From the NCBI RefSeq assembly GCF_000485595.1, contig NW_014577092.1:646190-710189 (forward strand): a stretch of DNA of 64,000 nucleotides. Reading direction: 5' to 3'. Each line of letters opens with the position of its first letter. Position 1 is the first letter of the stretch. The notes under the pieces are model-generated. The model was not told the origin of the DNA. It did no database searches and saw nothing but the letters and a program-made list of their open reading frames with translations. This stretch comes from Priapulus caudatus (Eukaryota; Priapulida; Priapulimorpha; Priapulimorphida; Priapulidae). The translations under genes and the position numbers were made by a program. This document shows, one piece after another, positions 23,694 to 32,490 of the stretch.

Positions 23694-23697
<4 letters not shown>

Positions 23698-23744
<47 letters not shown>

Positions 23745-24100
23745 ACACGCTCGCGCACACCTACGCGATGTACAGGTGTATTTCACTGTGTGAAGCAAAA
23801 TGTCAGTACATCGTTATAACTTGTGTGTGTTTGGGTACCATTTTGCCTGCGATACGTCCGCATTTACTCTGAAAATATTGTTGAAGAAATTGAGTGTGCT
23901 CTGCTCGTTCGAACTCCATGCCACTGTTTGTTTTACCGCGGCAATACGATATCCATTCCAGACCCAATGTTATTCTGGAGAATTTTACCATTATATTCGT
24001 GTGCTTGCACATGTGCATTAAATACATAAGCGCAATCGTTGAAAAGTAGAAAAAAATGGCCGTAAACTGTCCTGCGGATTACATCAATTCAACAGAGCGT
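23698..24100. repeat. CA run plus non-coding segment repeated at 30,630-30,975
   Basis: A (CA)n run at 23,698-23,742 leads into about 330 bp that recur almost exactly at 30,630-30,975 in the same orientation (GATGTACAGGTGTATTTCAC, GCAAAATGTCAGTACATCG, GCCTGCGATACGTCCGCATT). Small frames here are not conserved coding: the two copies differ by indels that shift every frame. Confidence 0.85.
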
Positions 24101-24117
24101 GGAGGAGAGCGAAGGAA

Positions 24118-24136
24118 GCGATGAGAGCGACGAGAG

Positions 24137-24167
<31 letters not shown>

Positions 24168-24241
24168 TAGCAGAGAGAGAGAGAGAGAGATAGCAGATAG
24201 AGATAGAGATAGAGATATGAGATTAGAGGAGAGAGAGAGAC

Positions 24242-24272
<31 letters not shown>

Positions 24273-24609
24273 TAGAGAGAAAAGAGAGAGAGAGAGAGAG
24301 CGAGGGAGAGCAGAGAGAGATAGAAAGGGAGGAGGGAGGCTCGACGGACGGGGAGAGAGATGAGAGAGGAAAGAGAGAGATAGAGCGAGAGCGAGAGAGA
24401 GCGAGAGAGAGAGGAAGAGAGAGAGAGAGAGAGAGCGAGAGGAGAGAGGAGGAGAGAGGGAGCGAGAGAGAGAGAGAGGATAGAAAGAGGAACAGAGAGC
24501 GAGGGAGAGAGAGAGAGAGAGAGTGGGCAGAGAGAGAGAGAGAGAAAGAGAGAGAAGAGAGAGAGCGAAGAGAGAGAGAAGAGAGAGACGAGAGAGAGAG
24601 AGAGGGAGA

Positions 24610-24658
<49 letters not shown>

Positions 24659-24664
24659 TGAGGA
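24118..24664. repeat. (GA)n-rich block ending in a gap
   Basis: About 545 bp of GAGAGA with scattered AGC, GAT and GGA interruptions. The 90-bp passage just before it (GTGTGCTTGCACATGTGCAT to CAATTCAACAGAGCG) is repeated just after the N run at 24,682-24,783. The paired copy at 30,970 has no GA block here. So the block plus gap interrupts a continuous sequence and is probably a misassembled or error-filled insertion. Confidence 0.85.
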
Positions 24665-24674
24665 NNNNNNNNNN
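24665..24674. other. Assembly gap (10 N) with overlapping flanks
   Basis: The sequence on its right (24,675-24,785) duplicates 23,993-24,095 on its left. Two contig ends that should have been merged appear to have been placed side by side. Confidence 0.9.
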
Positions 24675-24809
24675 ATTATATTCGTGTGCTTGCACATGTG
24701 CATTAAATGCATAAGCGCAATCGTTGAAAAGTAGAAAAAAATGGCCGTAAACTGACCTGCGGATTACATCAATTCAACAGAGCGATTATCCAAAGATAAA
24801 AATATCACC

Positions 24810-25010
24810 AAGTAGTAGGACACCTATAAGAACACTGCACTGTTTAGTGGGCGGGGGGCGGGCATACAACACAAATCACACTGGTTAGTAGGAACCTACA
24901 AGAACAGCAAACTGATTAGTAGGAACCTATAAGAACAGCATACTGATTAGTAGGGACCTATAAGAACACCACAGTGGTTAGTAGGAAACACCCGCCGATA
25001 CCCTGCATTT
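24810..25010. repeat. 31-bp minisatellite, short array
   Basis: About five units of a 31-bp repeat of the form CTATAAGAACACCACAGTGG followed by TTAGTAGGAAC. The same array is much longer at 30,985-31,900, after the same unique flank. Confidence 0.85.
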
Positions 25011-25544
25011 GAGTACGGAACCTATACAGGACGAGCACCCACACACGTGGGTTGCCAGCTAGGCCGCTATAGAGAGAGAGAGAGAGAGAGAAAGAGACTA
25101 GACTGGTATGGATTTTACTGGACTATACTAATATGGTTTGGATTAGCATACATAGACTAGACGGAGTGGCATCCACACTATTGCCCATTATAAAAGTAGA
25201 CGAAATGGAAGTTGGCAAAATGTGAAGTAGGCGAAATGGGAGTAGGTGAAATGGGAGTAGGCCAACTGGGATGTTACCCTGACAACAGCCCTCTGGTTAT
25301 TAAAGATGTCTTCCCACGCACATTTTTGTAACAAACCACTGTAAAAACGCAAGTAAATAACTCGCTGCACTTTAACTGAACGTTATCTTTAAAAAAAACG
25401 GTAAAAATATGTATCAAGCCTATATTTGCTCAACGAAAAAACAACTCGAAAATCGCTATTCGCCGCGGTTCTGAACATAATGGCGGTTCTGTGTAAAAGC
25501 TCCTTTATTGATGAGCCTTTGTAAGAAAGATTGCGAGTACATAC
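25011..25544. other. Intron; short GAAATGGGAGTAGG repeat
   Basis: It has a (GA)n run at about 25,071-25,097 and four degenerate copies of GCGAAATGGGAGTAG at 25,195-25,270. Nothing else is seen. Confidence 0.5.
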
Positions 25545-25642
25545 CTTGGCAGGATGATGAGCTGCACGGCCCACATGAGCAGGAATATGATCACGGAACA
25601 TCCCATGTAAGACTTGAACATCTGGTCGCGCTCTATACTGTA
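25545..25642 (-). CDS. ADCY5/6: ADCY5/6 exon: TM7
   Basis: 98 nt: phase 0 start after CTTTTGCAG, ends with two bases of a codon (AG) at AAG|GTATGT. It encodes YSIERDQMFKSYMGCS and the membrane helix VIIFLLMWAVQLIILP. Vertebrate ADCY5/6 continue LEKKYSKQ.D..F..YV.C into TM7, and here the preceding exon (28,162-28,312) ends HEIEEK and this begins YSIERD, an exact positional match. The 3' phase needs a following exon that begins with one codon base. The next known exon (20,915-21,031) begins in phase 0, so the TM8 exon is missing. Confidence 0.93.
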
Positions 25643-25964
25643 CTGCAAAAGCATAAAAAACGCGAGGCACATGTAACAATGTAAAATGCACAGTACATGA
25701 TATGTAAATGTATTATGTAATTTATTATGAGGCAATGTAAAATGCTCCCTGCAACAAACGCTGTTGCTACGTTTAATCGTGATATGGCAAAATTACAGCA
25801 GTCCAGCAACATTGCGCTGATATTAGCACTGCATTGCGGGGCCCTCCCTACAAAAAAGGGTAGGTATGTGCCACTTGAGAGATGGAATTGGGGGGCTCCG
25901 GTACTAACTCAGCACATCAAAATAGGGAGCTCCAGAACGCGCGGACAAAGGTAGGACATATGCG

Positions 25965-26285
25965 CAGGGACGGGAAATATGTGAGAAGGGGGTCTCCGGA
26001 ACGAAAAATATGTGAAAAGGGAAGTCTCCGGTGCGGAAAAAAGTAGGACCTATGCTCCAGGACGGGAAATATGTGAAAAGGGAAGTCTCCGTGCGGAAAA
26101 AAGTAGGACCTATGCGCCGAGACGGGAAATATGTGAAAAGGGAGGTCTCCGGTGCGGAAAAAAGTAGGACCTATGCGCCGAGACGGGAAATATGTGAAAA
26201 GGGAGGTCCCCAGTGCGGACAAAAAGTCGGACCTATGCGCCGAGACGGGAAATATGTGAATGGGGAGGTCTCCGGTGCAGAAATT
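25965..26285. repeat. 61-bp minisatellite, about five copies
   Basis: The unit contains GGTGCGGAAAAAAGTAGGAC, CTATGCGCCGAGACGGGAAA and TATGTGAAAAGGGAGGTCTC. Frames are open on both strands because the unit lacks stops, giving a repetitive EKSRTYAPRREICEKG-type peptide. No start context, splice support or domain indicates a gene. 25,643-25,964 is featureless intron. Confidence 0.85.
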
Positions 26286-26602
26286 TTGAGGTGAAAAAAG
26301 GGTGGGGGTCATAAACCGCGGCACATACTTACCATACAGTATATAGGAAGTACCCCCCCCCGGGATTCCGGACTAACTAACTGAGAATCACATAGCCTCG
26401 TGGCATGCTCGCCACTATACGAGTTTATACATTTTAGCTAAGTCAAATCTTATATGGTAAAACATTTAAAACCTAGTATAATTTGTTAACCGTTATACTG
26501 CAAATGTAGTAAACGTATTAGTCCGTGTCAATGCCGTATTTCAGCGTTATTTGTTAGCTCAAAATGTTAGCATCGGATATATATCGTGGTGCATATACTG
26601 TA

Positions 26603-27061
26603 GCTAGATCCATGATAATACATTTGATTGCAGTTATTGATCAATATCATTTACTGCCTTCTATTGAATTTCACATTCAATCATTTCACACGTAATGTTA
26701 TAACTTTGATTTGCCTGGATTTTTTCGAAAATAAAACAAATGGATGCATTTATAACTAAGATTGCACTTTTAATAGACTGATATTGAATTGATATATGAA
26801 CTCTTATTACAAATATTCGTTGATCGTGTTAGTCATTATATTACAAAGGGTTGTAAGGTTAGGGCGCAACTAGGGATGAGGAAATTTTTACCTTAAGTGC
26901 AATCTTAGTTATAAATGCATCCATTTGTTTTATTTTCGAAAAAATCCAGGCAAACCAAAGTTATAACATTACGTGTGAAATGATTGAATGTGAAATTCAA
27001 TAGAAGGCAGTAAATGATATTGATCAATAACTGCAATCAAATGTATTATCATGGATCTAGC
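26603..27061. mobile_element. Near-perfect long inverted repeat (foldback element)
   Basis: Arms 26,603-26,769 and 26,895-27,061 (167 bp each) are almost exact inverses: the outer ends read GCTAGATCCATGATAATACA and its inverse, the inner ends ATTGCACTT and its inverse. The loop is about 125 bp. The very low divergence between arms implies a recent insertion or ongoing arm homogenisation. Non-coding. Confidence 0.9.
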
Positions 27062-27644
27062 GTCTTATCTAATGAAAATAGTGATGATACTTGACAGAAA
27101 AATAGAAGGTGCTTCCGACCGCCTCTTCTCTCCCACAGTTTGTCGGGTGGGGGAAATATTATGTGGATATATGCTTCTACACAACACACTACATGCTGTG
27201 TTGTTGCTGTTGTGTATGTTATTGTGTATATCCAACACAACAACATGCATGTTGTAGTGTATATCCTTGATGCTGTGTAGCACAGTAATTATTCCTGTAA
27301 CGTGCTGCCACCTAACAGGCGATTACGGAGAAAAATAGGGAGCAAATATAAACGGATTGCGGCGCAAATATTTAGCCATCAGTAATTACGATGTTCCTGA
27401 CAACGTGCCTCTGGTCATAAGGAGACGATGATGAACCCAAATGCCTCAATTCTTTTCGTAATGCATGTAAAACAGGCAGCAAAGGGACCAGCAAGACAGG
27501 CATCGGATGGGAGATCTAGAAAGCTAGGAAGTAAGAGGAGAAATAGAGAAGACCTGTGGTAGACGGAGAGGAGGTGGACGCGCAGGATAAACAGGCAGCG
27601 TGGCAAACATCGAAAATCATGAGCAACAAAAGGTGGGTCCAACC
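27062..27644. other. Intron; short inverted and tandem words
   Basis: 27,165-27,290 contains repeats and inverse repeats of CAACACA/TGTTGTG and ATATCC. Nothing coding was recognised. Confidence 0.45.
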
Positions 27645-28161
27645 GCTACAGTCTCTTCATCTCGTACTTGCTCACGGCTGTGTGAAGGAGGGGAGAAAGG
27701 CGGGAGATAAAGGAAAGGAAGGAGAGGAAGGCCTTCCCCTTCCCCTTCTCCTCTATCTCGTGCTTGCAAACAACAGCGAGAAGAATGAGAGAAAAGAATG
27801 AGAGGAAGGGCAGAAAGGAAGGAAGGAAGGAGGAGAAGGAAGGAGGGGAAGATGTCAAGCTACCTTCTCCTCAATCTCGCGCTTGCAAAGAGAAGCTTGG
27901 ATAATGAGAAGAAGAAATGAGAGGAAGCAAGGAGGAGAAGGAAGGATGGGAGAGACGTCTACCTACTATCTCGTGCTTGCAAACAGCAGGGAAAAGAATA
28001 AGAGGAAGGGCAGACAGGAAGGAAGGAGGAGAAGAAAGGAGGTGAAGACGTCAAGCTACCGTCTCCTCTATCTCGTGCTTGCAAACAGCAGAGAAAATAA
28101 TGAGAGGAAAGTCAGACAGGAAGGAAGGAGGAGAAGAAAGAAGGTGAAGACGCCAAGCTAC
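27645..28161 (-). repeat. Minisatellite of about 100 bp derived from an exon end and its splice donor
   Basis: On the minus strand, five copies of the end of the adjacent exon plus its donor (GCACGAGATAGAGGAGAAGG then TAGC) recur in the downstream intron, at about 28,055, 27,963, 27,860, 27,745 and 27,645. They are separated by purine-rich AGAAGGAAGGAGG-type spacer (plus strand). The first downstream copy keeps a usable donor (ACG|GTAGCT at 28,059) exactly 102 bp beyond the exon's own donor. The frame is open to it and the phase is unchanged. Copies further out lose the frame through a TGA just past 28,056. Confidence 0.9.
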
Positions 28162-28312
28162 CTTCTCCTCTATCTCGTGCTTGCGGAACGTTAGTAGGAA
28201 CCGGCGGCAGTGCTCGGAACGTAGTCGGTCGATGCTGCGTGCGTCGATCGCTCGGCTTAGGTACTCGTTCACCTCATCATCGGTATCCTTACCCTGCTCG
28301 GAGAAGCCCAGC
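28162..28312 (-). CDS. ADCY5/6: ADCY5/6 exon: C1b end with conserved [10 protein letters not shown] motif
   Basis: 151 nt: begins with the third base of a codon after TTGTCAG, ends phase 0 at AAG|GTAGCT. It encodes [20 protein letters not shown] and then [20 protein letters not shown] and [10 protein letters not shown]. The [14 protein letters not shown] core is the best conserved part of C1b in ADCY5/6 and precedes TM7. It completes an Arg codon with the previous exon (29,844-29,953, ending AG) and joins YSIERD in the next. The downstream intron begins with repeated copies of this exon's end, so an alternative 3' end at 28,060 adding 34 codons in frame is possible. Confidence 0.95.
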
Positions 28313-29094
28313 CTGACAACACACAAGCGAGGTGTAGTCCAGCGGATAAGCACATAAAAATGGGCACATTATGCACTTTTGGGTAGAATTATGAAACTTT
28401 GCCCACTACATGAGGTCCTGAAGATTTTCTGATATAGTGCCAATTGAACCTGGTGGCGTGCAGCGCCCCCTGTCGGGTTTACGGGTATTGCGTTACCCCA
28501 CTCTTCAGATTTTGGCTATAATTTCAATAATCATCAAATTTATTCAAGAGATAGCTCAAATAAATTCGTAGATATCTATACTAATAGTACAGAAGCAAGT
28601 TATTGAGTGTAGCTATGTTTGAGTTGTAAAAGATTACGTCGAAACAGTGAAATACGGAGTAAGGAGTGCGGAAGGACTAGTGTGGGATTCACTAAACGCG
28701 CGACACTAGAGTAAGGTCGTGCGCGCAAAACTGGTTTAGCTTTGATATCGATCACCACCGATTTGAGTAAGATCACGCGCACGTGTAGATACAATAATGT
28801 AACCCAACAAGAGTAAGGGTGCTGTAAAGGGAAATTGTGCCCCCTACTCTTGTTGTGTTACATTATTGTATCTAGCGCACGTGCTACTCCGTGTTCGCAA
28901 CTCGCACATGCAGAAACAAACACAGATGCGCTTTATGCACAAAGTTGTTTCCTTTACATCAATGTCAGTGTTTTCGTACTACATGTTAGTTTAGTTTCTA
29001 TTTATATTGCATTTCTTTTCAATTATATTTCCACAGTGTTTTGTTTCATTTATCTTTGTATGTCTGCATTATTGAATACACTACACAAAAAGCA
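28313..29094. other. Intron containing a long hairpin at 28,780-28,884
   Basis: Most of it is featureless. At 28,780-28,884 GCACGTGTAGATACAATAAT and GTAACCCAACAAGAGTA return as the inverse, GTTACATTATTGTATCTAGC with GCACGTGC, around a loop of about 25 bases (arms of about 38 bp). Confidence 0.7.
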
Positions 29095-29619
29095 CGCGCG
29101 CGCACATGCACACCCATCTCGCAAGTAATCACACCCACACGCACGCACACTCACCCGCCATCAACCACTCGCACACTGGCACGCTCACATACACACACAC
29201 GCACACGCACACGCACACGCTCTCTCTCTCTCTCTCACACACGCACACACACACACACACCAGGAAACACACACGCACGAACGCACACACGCACGCACGC
29301 ACACACACACACGCGCACATGCACACGCACCACACACACCAGGAAACACGCGACAATATACATGTAACTGCGTCTATAATGAGAATAGAGCGGCGTCGAT
29401 GATACACCAATGAAACCAGCAAACGCTGCAAACAGCACGCCTCCGCCTACCTACTCCCCGCCTGCGATTAATATATACTTACTTACGCTATCAGAGCCCA
29501 GCTGACAATTGTTACTATTATAATATTATTACTTCTGCTGTTGTTGTTGTTGTTTGTTTTGTGTGGTTGTTGTGTGTGTTCGCTTGTCGAATGACAAAAC
29601 TATATTTATTTATATATAT

Positions 29620-29656
<37 letters not shown>

Positions 29657-29674
29657 TATGTAATATATAATATA

Positions 29675-29705
<31 letters not shown>

Positions 29706-29745
29706 TGTGTGTGTGTGTTGTGTGGTGTGTGTGTTGTTTGCGTGT
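29095..29745. repeat. CA/CACG, CT, AT and GT microsatellites
   Basis: CACG-rich at 29,095-29,345 with a TCTC run near 29,220 and the phrase ACACACCAGGAAACAC twice. Then comes an AT run at 29,607-29,675 passing directly into a GT run to 29,745. Open frames through it are low complexity. Confidence 0.9.
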
Positions 29746-29843
29746 GTGTGTCACGTAGTATGTCCGCGCACAATATATTAGGTTGTTTAGCAGCATCGGG
29801 AGTGTAGTAGTGATAGAGGCTTATACCATATTCATCCACTAAC

Positions 29844-29953
29844 CTGTTGGCCATGTTTTTGTGTCCTTTCCCCTCGTCCTCGTCAAAGCCCATCTTCTTG
29901 AGAACGCCATTCGTTCTCTGTTCTGTACTCTTTTCTGTCGATTTAACCTTACC
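29844..29953 (-). CDS. ADCY5/6: ADCY5/6 exon: C1b linker
   Basis: 110 nt: phase 0 after TTCTTATAG, ends with two codon bases at AACAG|GTTAGT. It encodes GKVKSTEKSTEQRTNGVLKK and MGFDEDEGKGHKNMAN. Vertebrate ADCY5/6 have a KRMGFEDP segment at this point of C1b, matched by KKMGFDED here. The split Arg codon (AG plus G) joins it to LGFSEQ in the next exon. C1b is a variable, regulatory region (calcium inhibition and kinase control in ADCY5/6), and low similarity outside MGF is expected. Confidence 0.88.
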
Positions 29954-30059
29954 CTATAAGAAACAGTGCAGCGTTGTAGTGCATATGTGTGTACGGAAGC
30001 AACCTCAAAGGAAAATAACATCAATTATGCCTGATGCAACAGACATAAAAATTACAGAT

Positions 30060-30222
30060 GCATATACGCATAGATGCATATATACACACACGCACACATA
30101 TACAGGAACGCGGACACATGCATGCAGACAGCCACGCACTCACCTACTCACCAACGCACGCACGCGCACACGCCACCGCACACGCACGCGCGCACCCAAG
30201 CACGCACGCACGCACGCACTCA

Positions 30223-30266
<44 letters not shown>

Positions 30267-30460
30267 CAGATATGCATATACACACATATACATACACGCG
30301 CACGTACTTACACATGTATGCACTCACGCACACGAACGCACAACGCGCTTACATATGCATACGAATACATACGTGTATCACGCATACACGTTTGAACGCA
30401 TGTACGCATCCACTCAGGTTTCCCAACACCACACACACAACACACACACACACACACCAC

Positions 30461-30493
<33 letters not shown>

Positions 30494-30629
30494 CACACAC
30501 ACACACACACACACACACCACACACACACAACACACACACACACAACACACCACACACCACACACAACACACACACACACAACACACATCACACACACAC
30601 ACCACACACACACACACCACCCACACGCC
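30060..30629. repeat. CACG and CA microsatellite block
   Basis: ACGC tetranucleotides dominate 30,150-30,260 and CA/CACA(A) runs dominate 30,430-30,620. Large apparent frames (up to 288 codons, His/Thr) are artefacts. It corresponds to the shorter CA run at 23,698 preceding the same unique flank. Confidence 0.9.
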
Positions 30630-30984
30630 GCGCACACCTACGGCGATGTACAGGTGTATTTCACTGTGTGAAGCAAAATGTCAGTACATCGTTATAACTT
30701 GTGTTTGGGTACCATTTTGCCTGCGATACGTCCGCATTTACTCTGAAAATATTGTTGAAGAAATTGAGTGTGCTCTGCCTCGTTCGAACTCCATGCCACC
30801 GTTTGCTTTTACCGCGGCAATACGATATCCATTCCAGACCCAATGTTATTCTGGAGAATTTTACCATTTATTCGTGTGCTTGCACATGTGCATTAAATAC
30901 ATAAGCGCAATCGTTGAAAAGTAGAAAAAATGGCCGTAAACTGTCCTGGGGATTACATCAATTCAACAGAGCGATTATCAAAGA
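30630..30984. repeat. Second copy of 23,745-24,100
   Basis: Direct, near-identical copy of the segment at 23,745-24,100, continuing into the sequence found at 24,785-24,810 (GATTATC.AAAGATAAAAAT). It lacks the GA block and gap, so it gives the true continuity of that sequence. Confidence 0.88.
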
Positions 30985-31900
30985 TAAAAATATCACCAGT
31001 TAGTAGACACCTATAAGAACAACTGACTGTTAGTGGGGGGGGGGGCTATACAACAAAATCACACTGGTTAGTAGGAACCTACAAGAACAGCAAACTGATT
31101 AGTAAGCGAACCCCTATAAGAACAGCATATCTGATGTAAGCTCTAGACAACAGGTATGAGGCATTAGACCTATAAAGACACCACAGTGGTTTAGTAGGAA
31201 CACTACTATAGAGATCATAGACACCACAGTGGTTAGTAGGAACCTATAAGAACACCACAGTGGTTAGTAGGAACCTATAAGAACACCACAGTGGTTTCTA
31301 GGCCTATAGAACACCTTGAAGTTAAGAACTTAAACACCACCGTGGTTAGTAGGAACCTATAAGAACACCACAGTGGTTAGTAGGAACCTATAATAACACC
31401 ACCGTGGTTAGTAGGGAACCTACAGAACAGCATACTGGTTAGTAGGAACCTATAAGAACACCACAGTGGTTAGTAGGAACCTATAAGAACACCACAGTGG
31501 TTAGTAGGAACCTATAAGAACACCACAGTGATTAGTAGCAGCCTATAGAACACCACGGTGTTAGTAGGAACTCTATAAGACAGGCTACTGATAGTACGGA
31601 GACTTAAGAACATCATTTTGCTTTGGTAGGCAAGCTATAAAAACAAGCATACTGAATTAGTAAGTGAACGCCTATAAGAACATCAATTTGGTTGGTAGGA
31701 ACCTATAAAAACAGCATACTGATTAGTAGGAACCCATAAAAACATCACACTGGTTAGTAGGAGCCTATAAGAACATCACACTGGTTAGTGAACACATGTA
31801 AGAACACGGCAGAGATTAACAGAGACATATAAGAACAACACGCTGGTCAGAATATACTTACAAGAATACCACACTGTTTATTGAGTACCTATACGAACAG
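30985..31900. repeat. 31-bp minisatellite, long array
   Basis: Roughly 25-30 units on the pattern CTATAAGAACACCACAGTGG, TTAGTAGGAAC, regular at 31,200-31,530 and increasingly degenerate on both sides. Related words (GTTAG.., AAGAACA) persist to about 32,290, next to the exon at 32,359. The array at 24,810-25,010 is a short counterpart. Confidence 0.9.
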
Positions 31901-32358
31901 CACACCGGTTAGTCGAGATGCACATCTAAGAAGGAAAACTGATTAAAATAGACATAAGAACAAAGCACTGATTAGTGGAGACATATAACAACACCAGTCT
32001 GGTTAGCAGGTACCTGTGAGAATAGCAGAATGCTTAGTAGCGAGCGGTAAGAACGACCCACTGATCAGTTGAAACATAAGAACAACAGGCTGGTTACCCG
32101 ATACCTATATGAATACTAAAATGATTAGTAGCACGGGGTAAGAAAACTAAACTGGATAGTAGCGAGTTCAAAGAGCGGTCCATGGGTTAGTTGAGACGGA
32201 AACTCGGTGCCATTAGTAGCAGTAGTTATTAGTAGCCAGTGGTAAGAACACTAAACTGGATAGTAGCGAGTTCAAAGAGCAGTCCAGGGGTTAGTTGAGA
32301 CGGGAACTCGGTGCCAGTCGTAGCAGAACGAGAGCAACTCGAGCTGCAGAGGTCTTAC

Positions 32359-32490
32359 CAGCCGGAACTCGAGATTGAAGCAGAGTTGTTGATGGTGGCT
32401 GTACGTGGAGTAGGTGGGCAAGGCTAGACCGTGCTGGCTGTCTGCTACCTGCCCGGGCAGCAGCATGTCTCTAAACAGCGAGCATCGCCT
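32359..32490 (-). CDS. ADCY5/6: Probable ADCY5/6 exon in C1b without clear counterpart
   Basis: 44 codons, phase 0 at both ends; acceptor GTTATCCACAG before AGGCGATGC, donor CTG|GTAAGA. It encodes RRCSLFRDMLLPGQ, a middle ADSQHGLALPTYSTYSHH and QQLCFNLEFRL. It sits in the right order and phase between 35,192-35,336 (ends phase 0) and 29,844-29,953 (starts phase 0), so including or skipping it keeps the frame. I do not recognise its sequence from vertebrate ADCY5/6, whose C1b is variable here. Codon use and splice sites look genuine. It could be a lineage-specific or alternatively spliced segment, or a chance open frame. Confidence 0.6.

Noticed and set aside
25917-26324. Repetitive 135- and 87-codon frames
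   Set aside because: 61-bp minisatellite without stops, no coding signals.
30058-30924. 288-codon His/Thr-rich frame continuing into unique sequence
   Set aside because: The unique part is the non-coding segment whose second copy at 23,745 differs by frameshifting indels.
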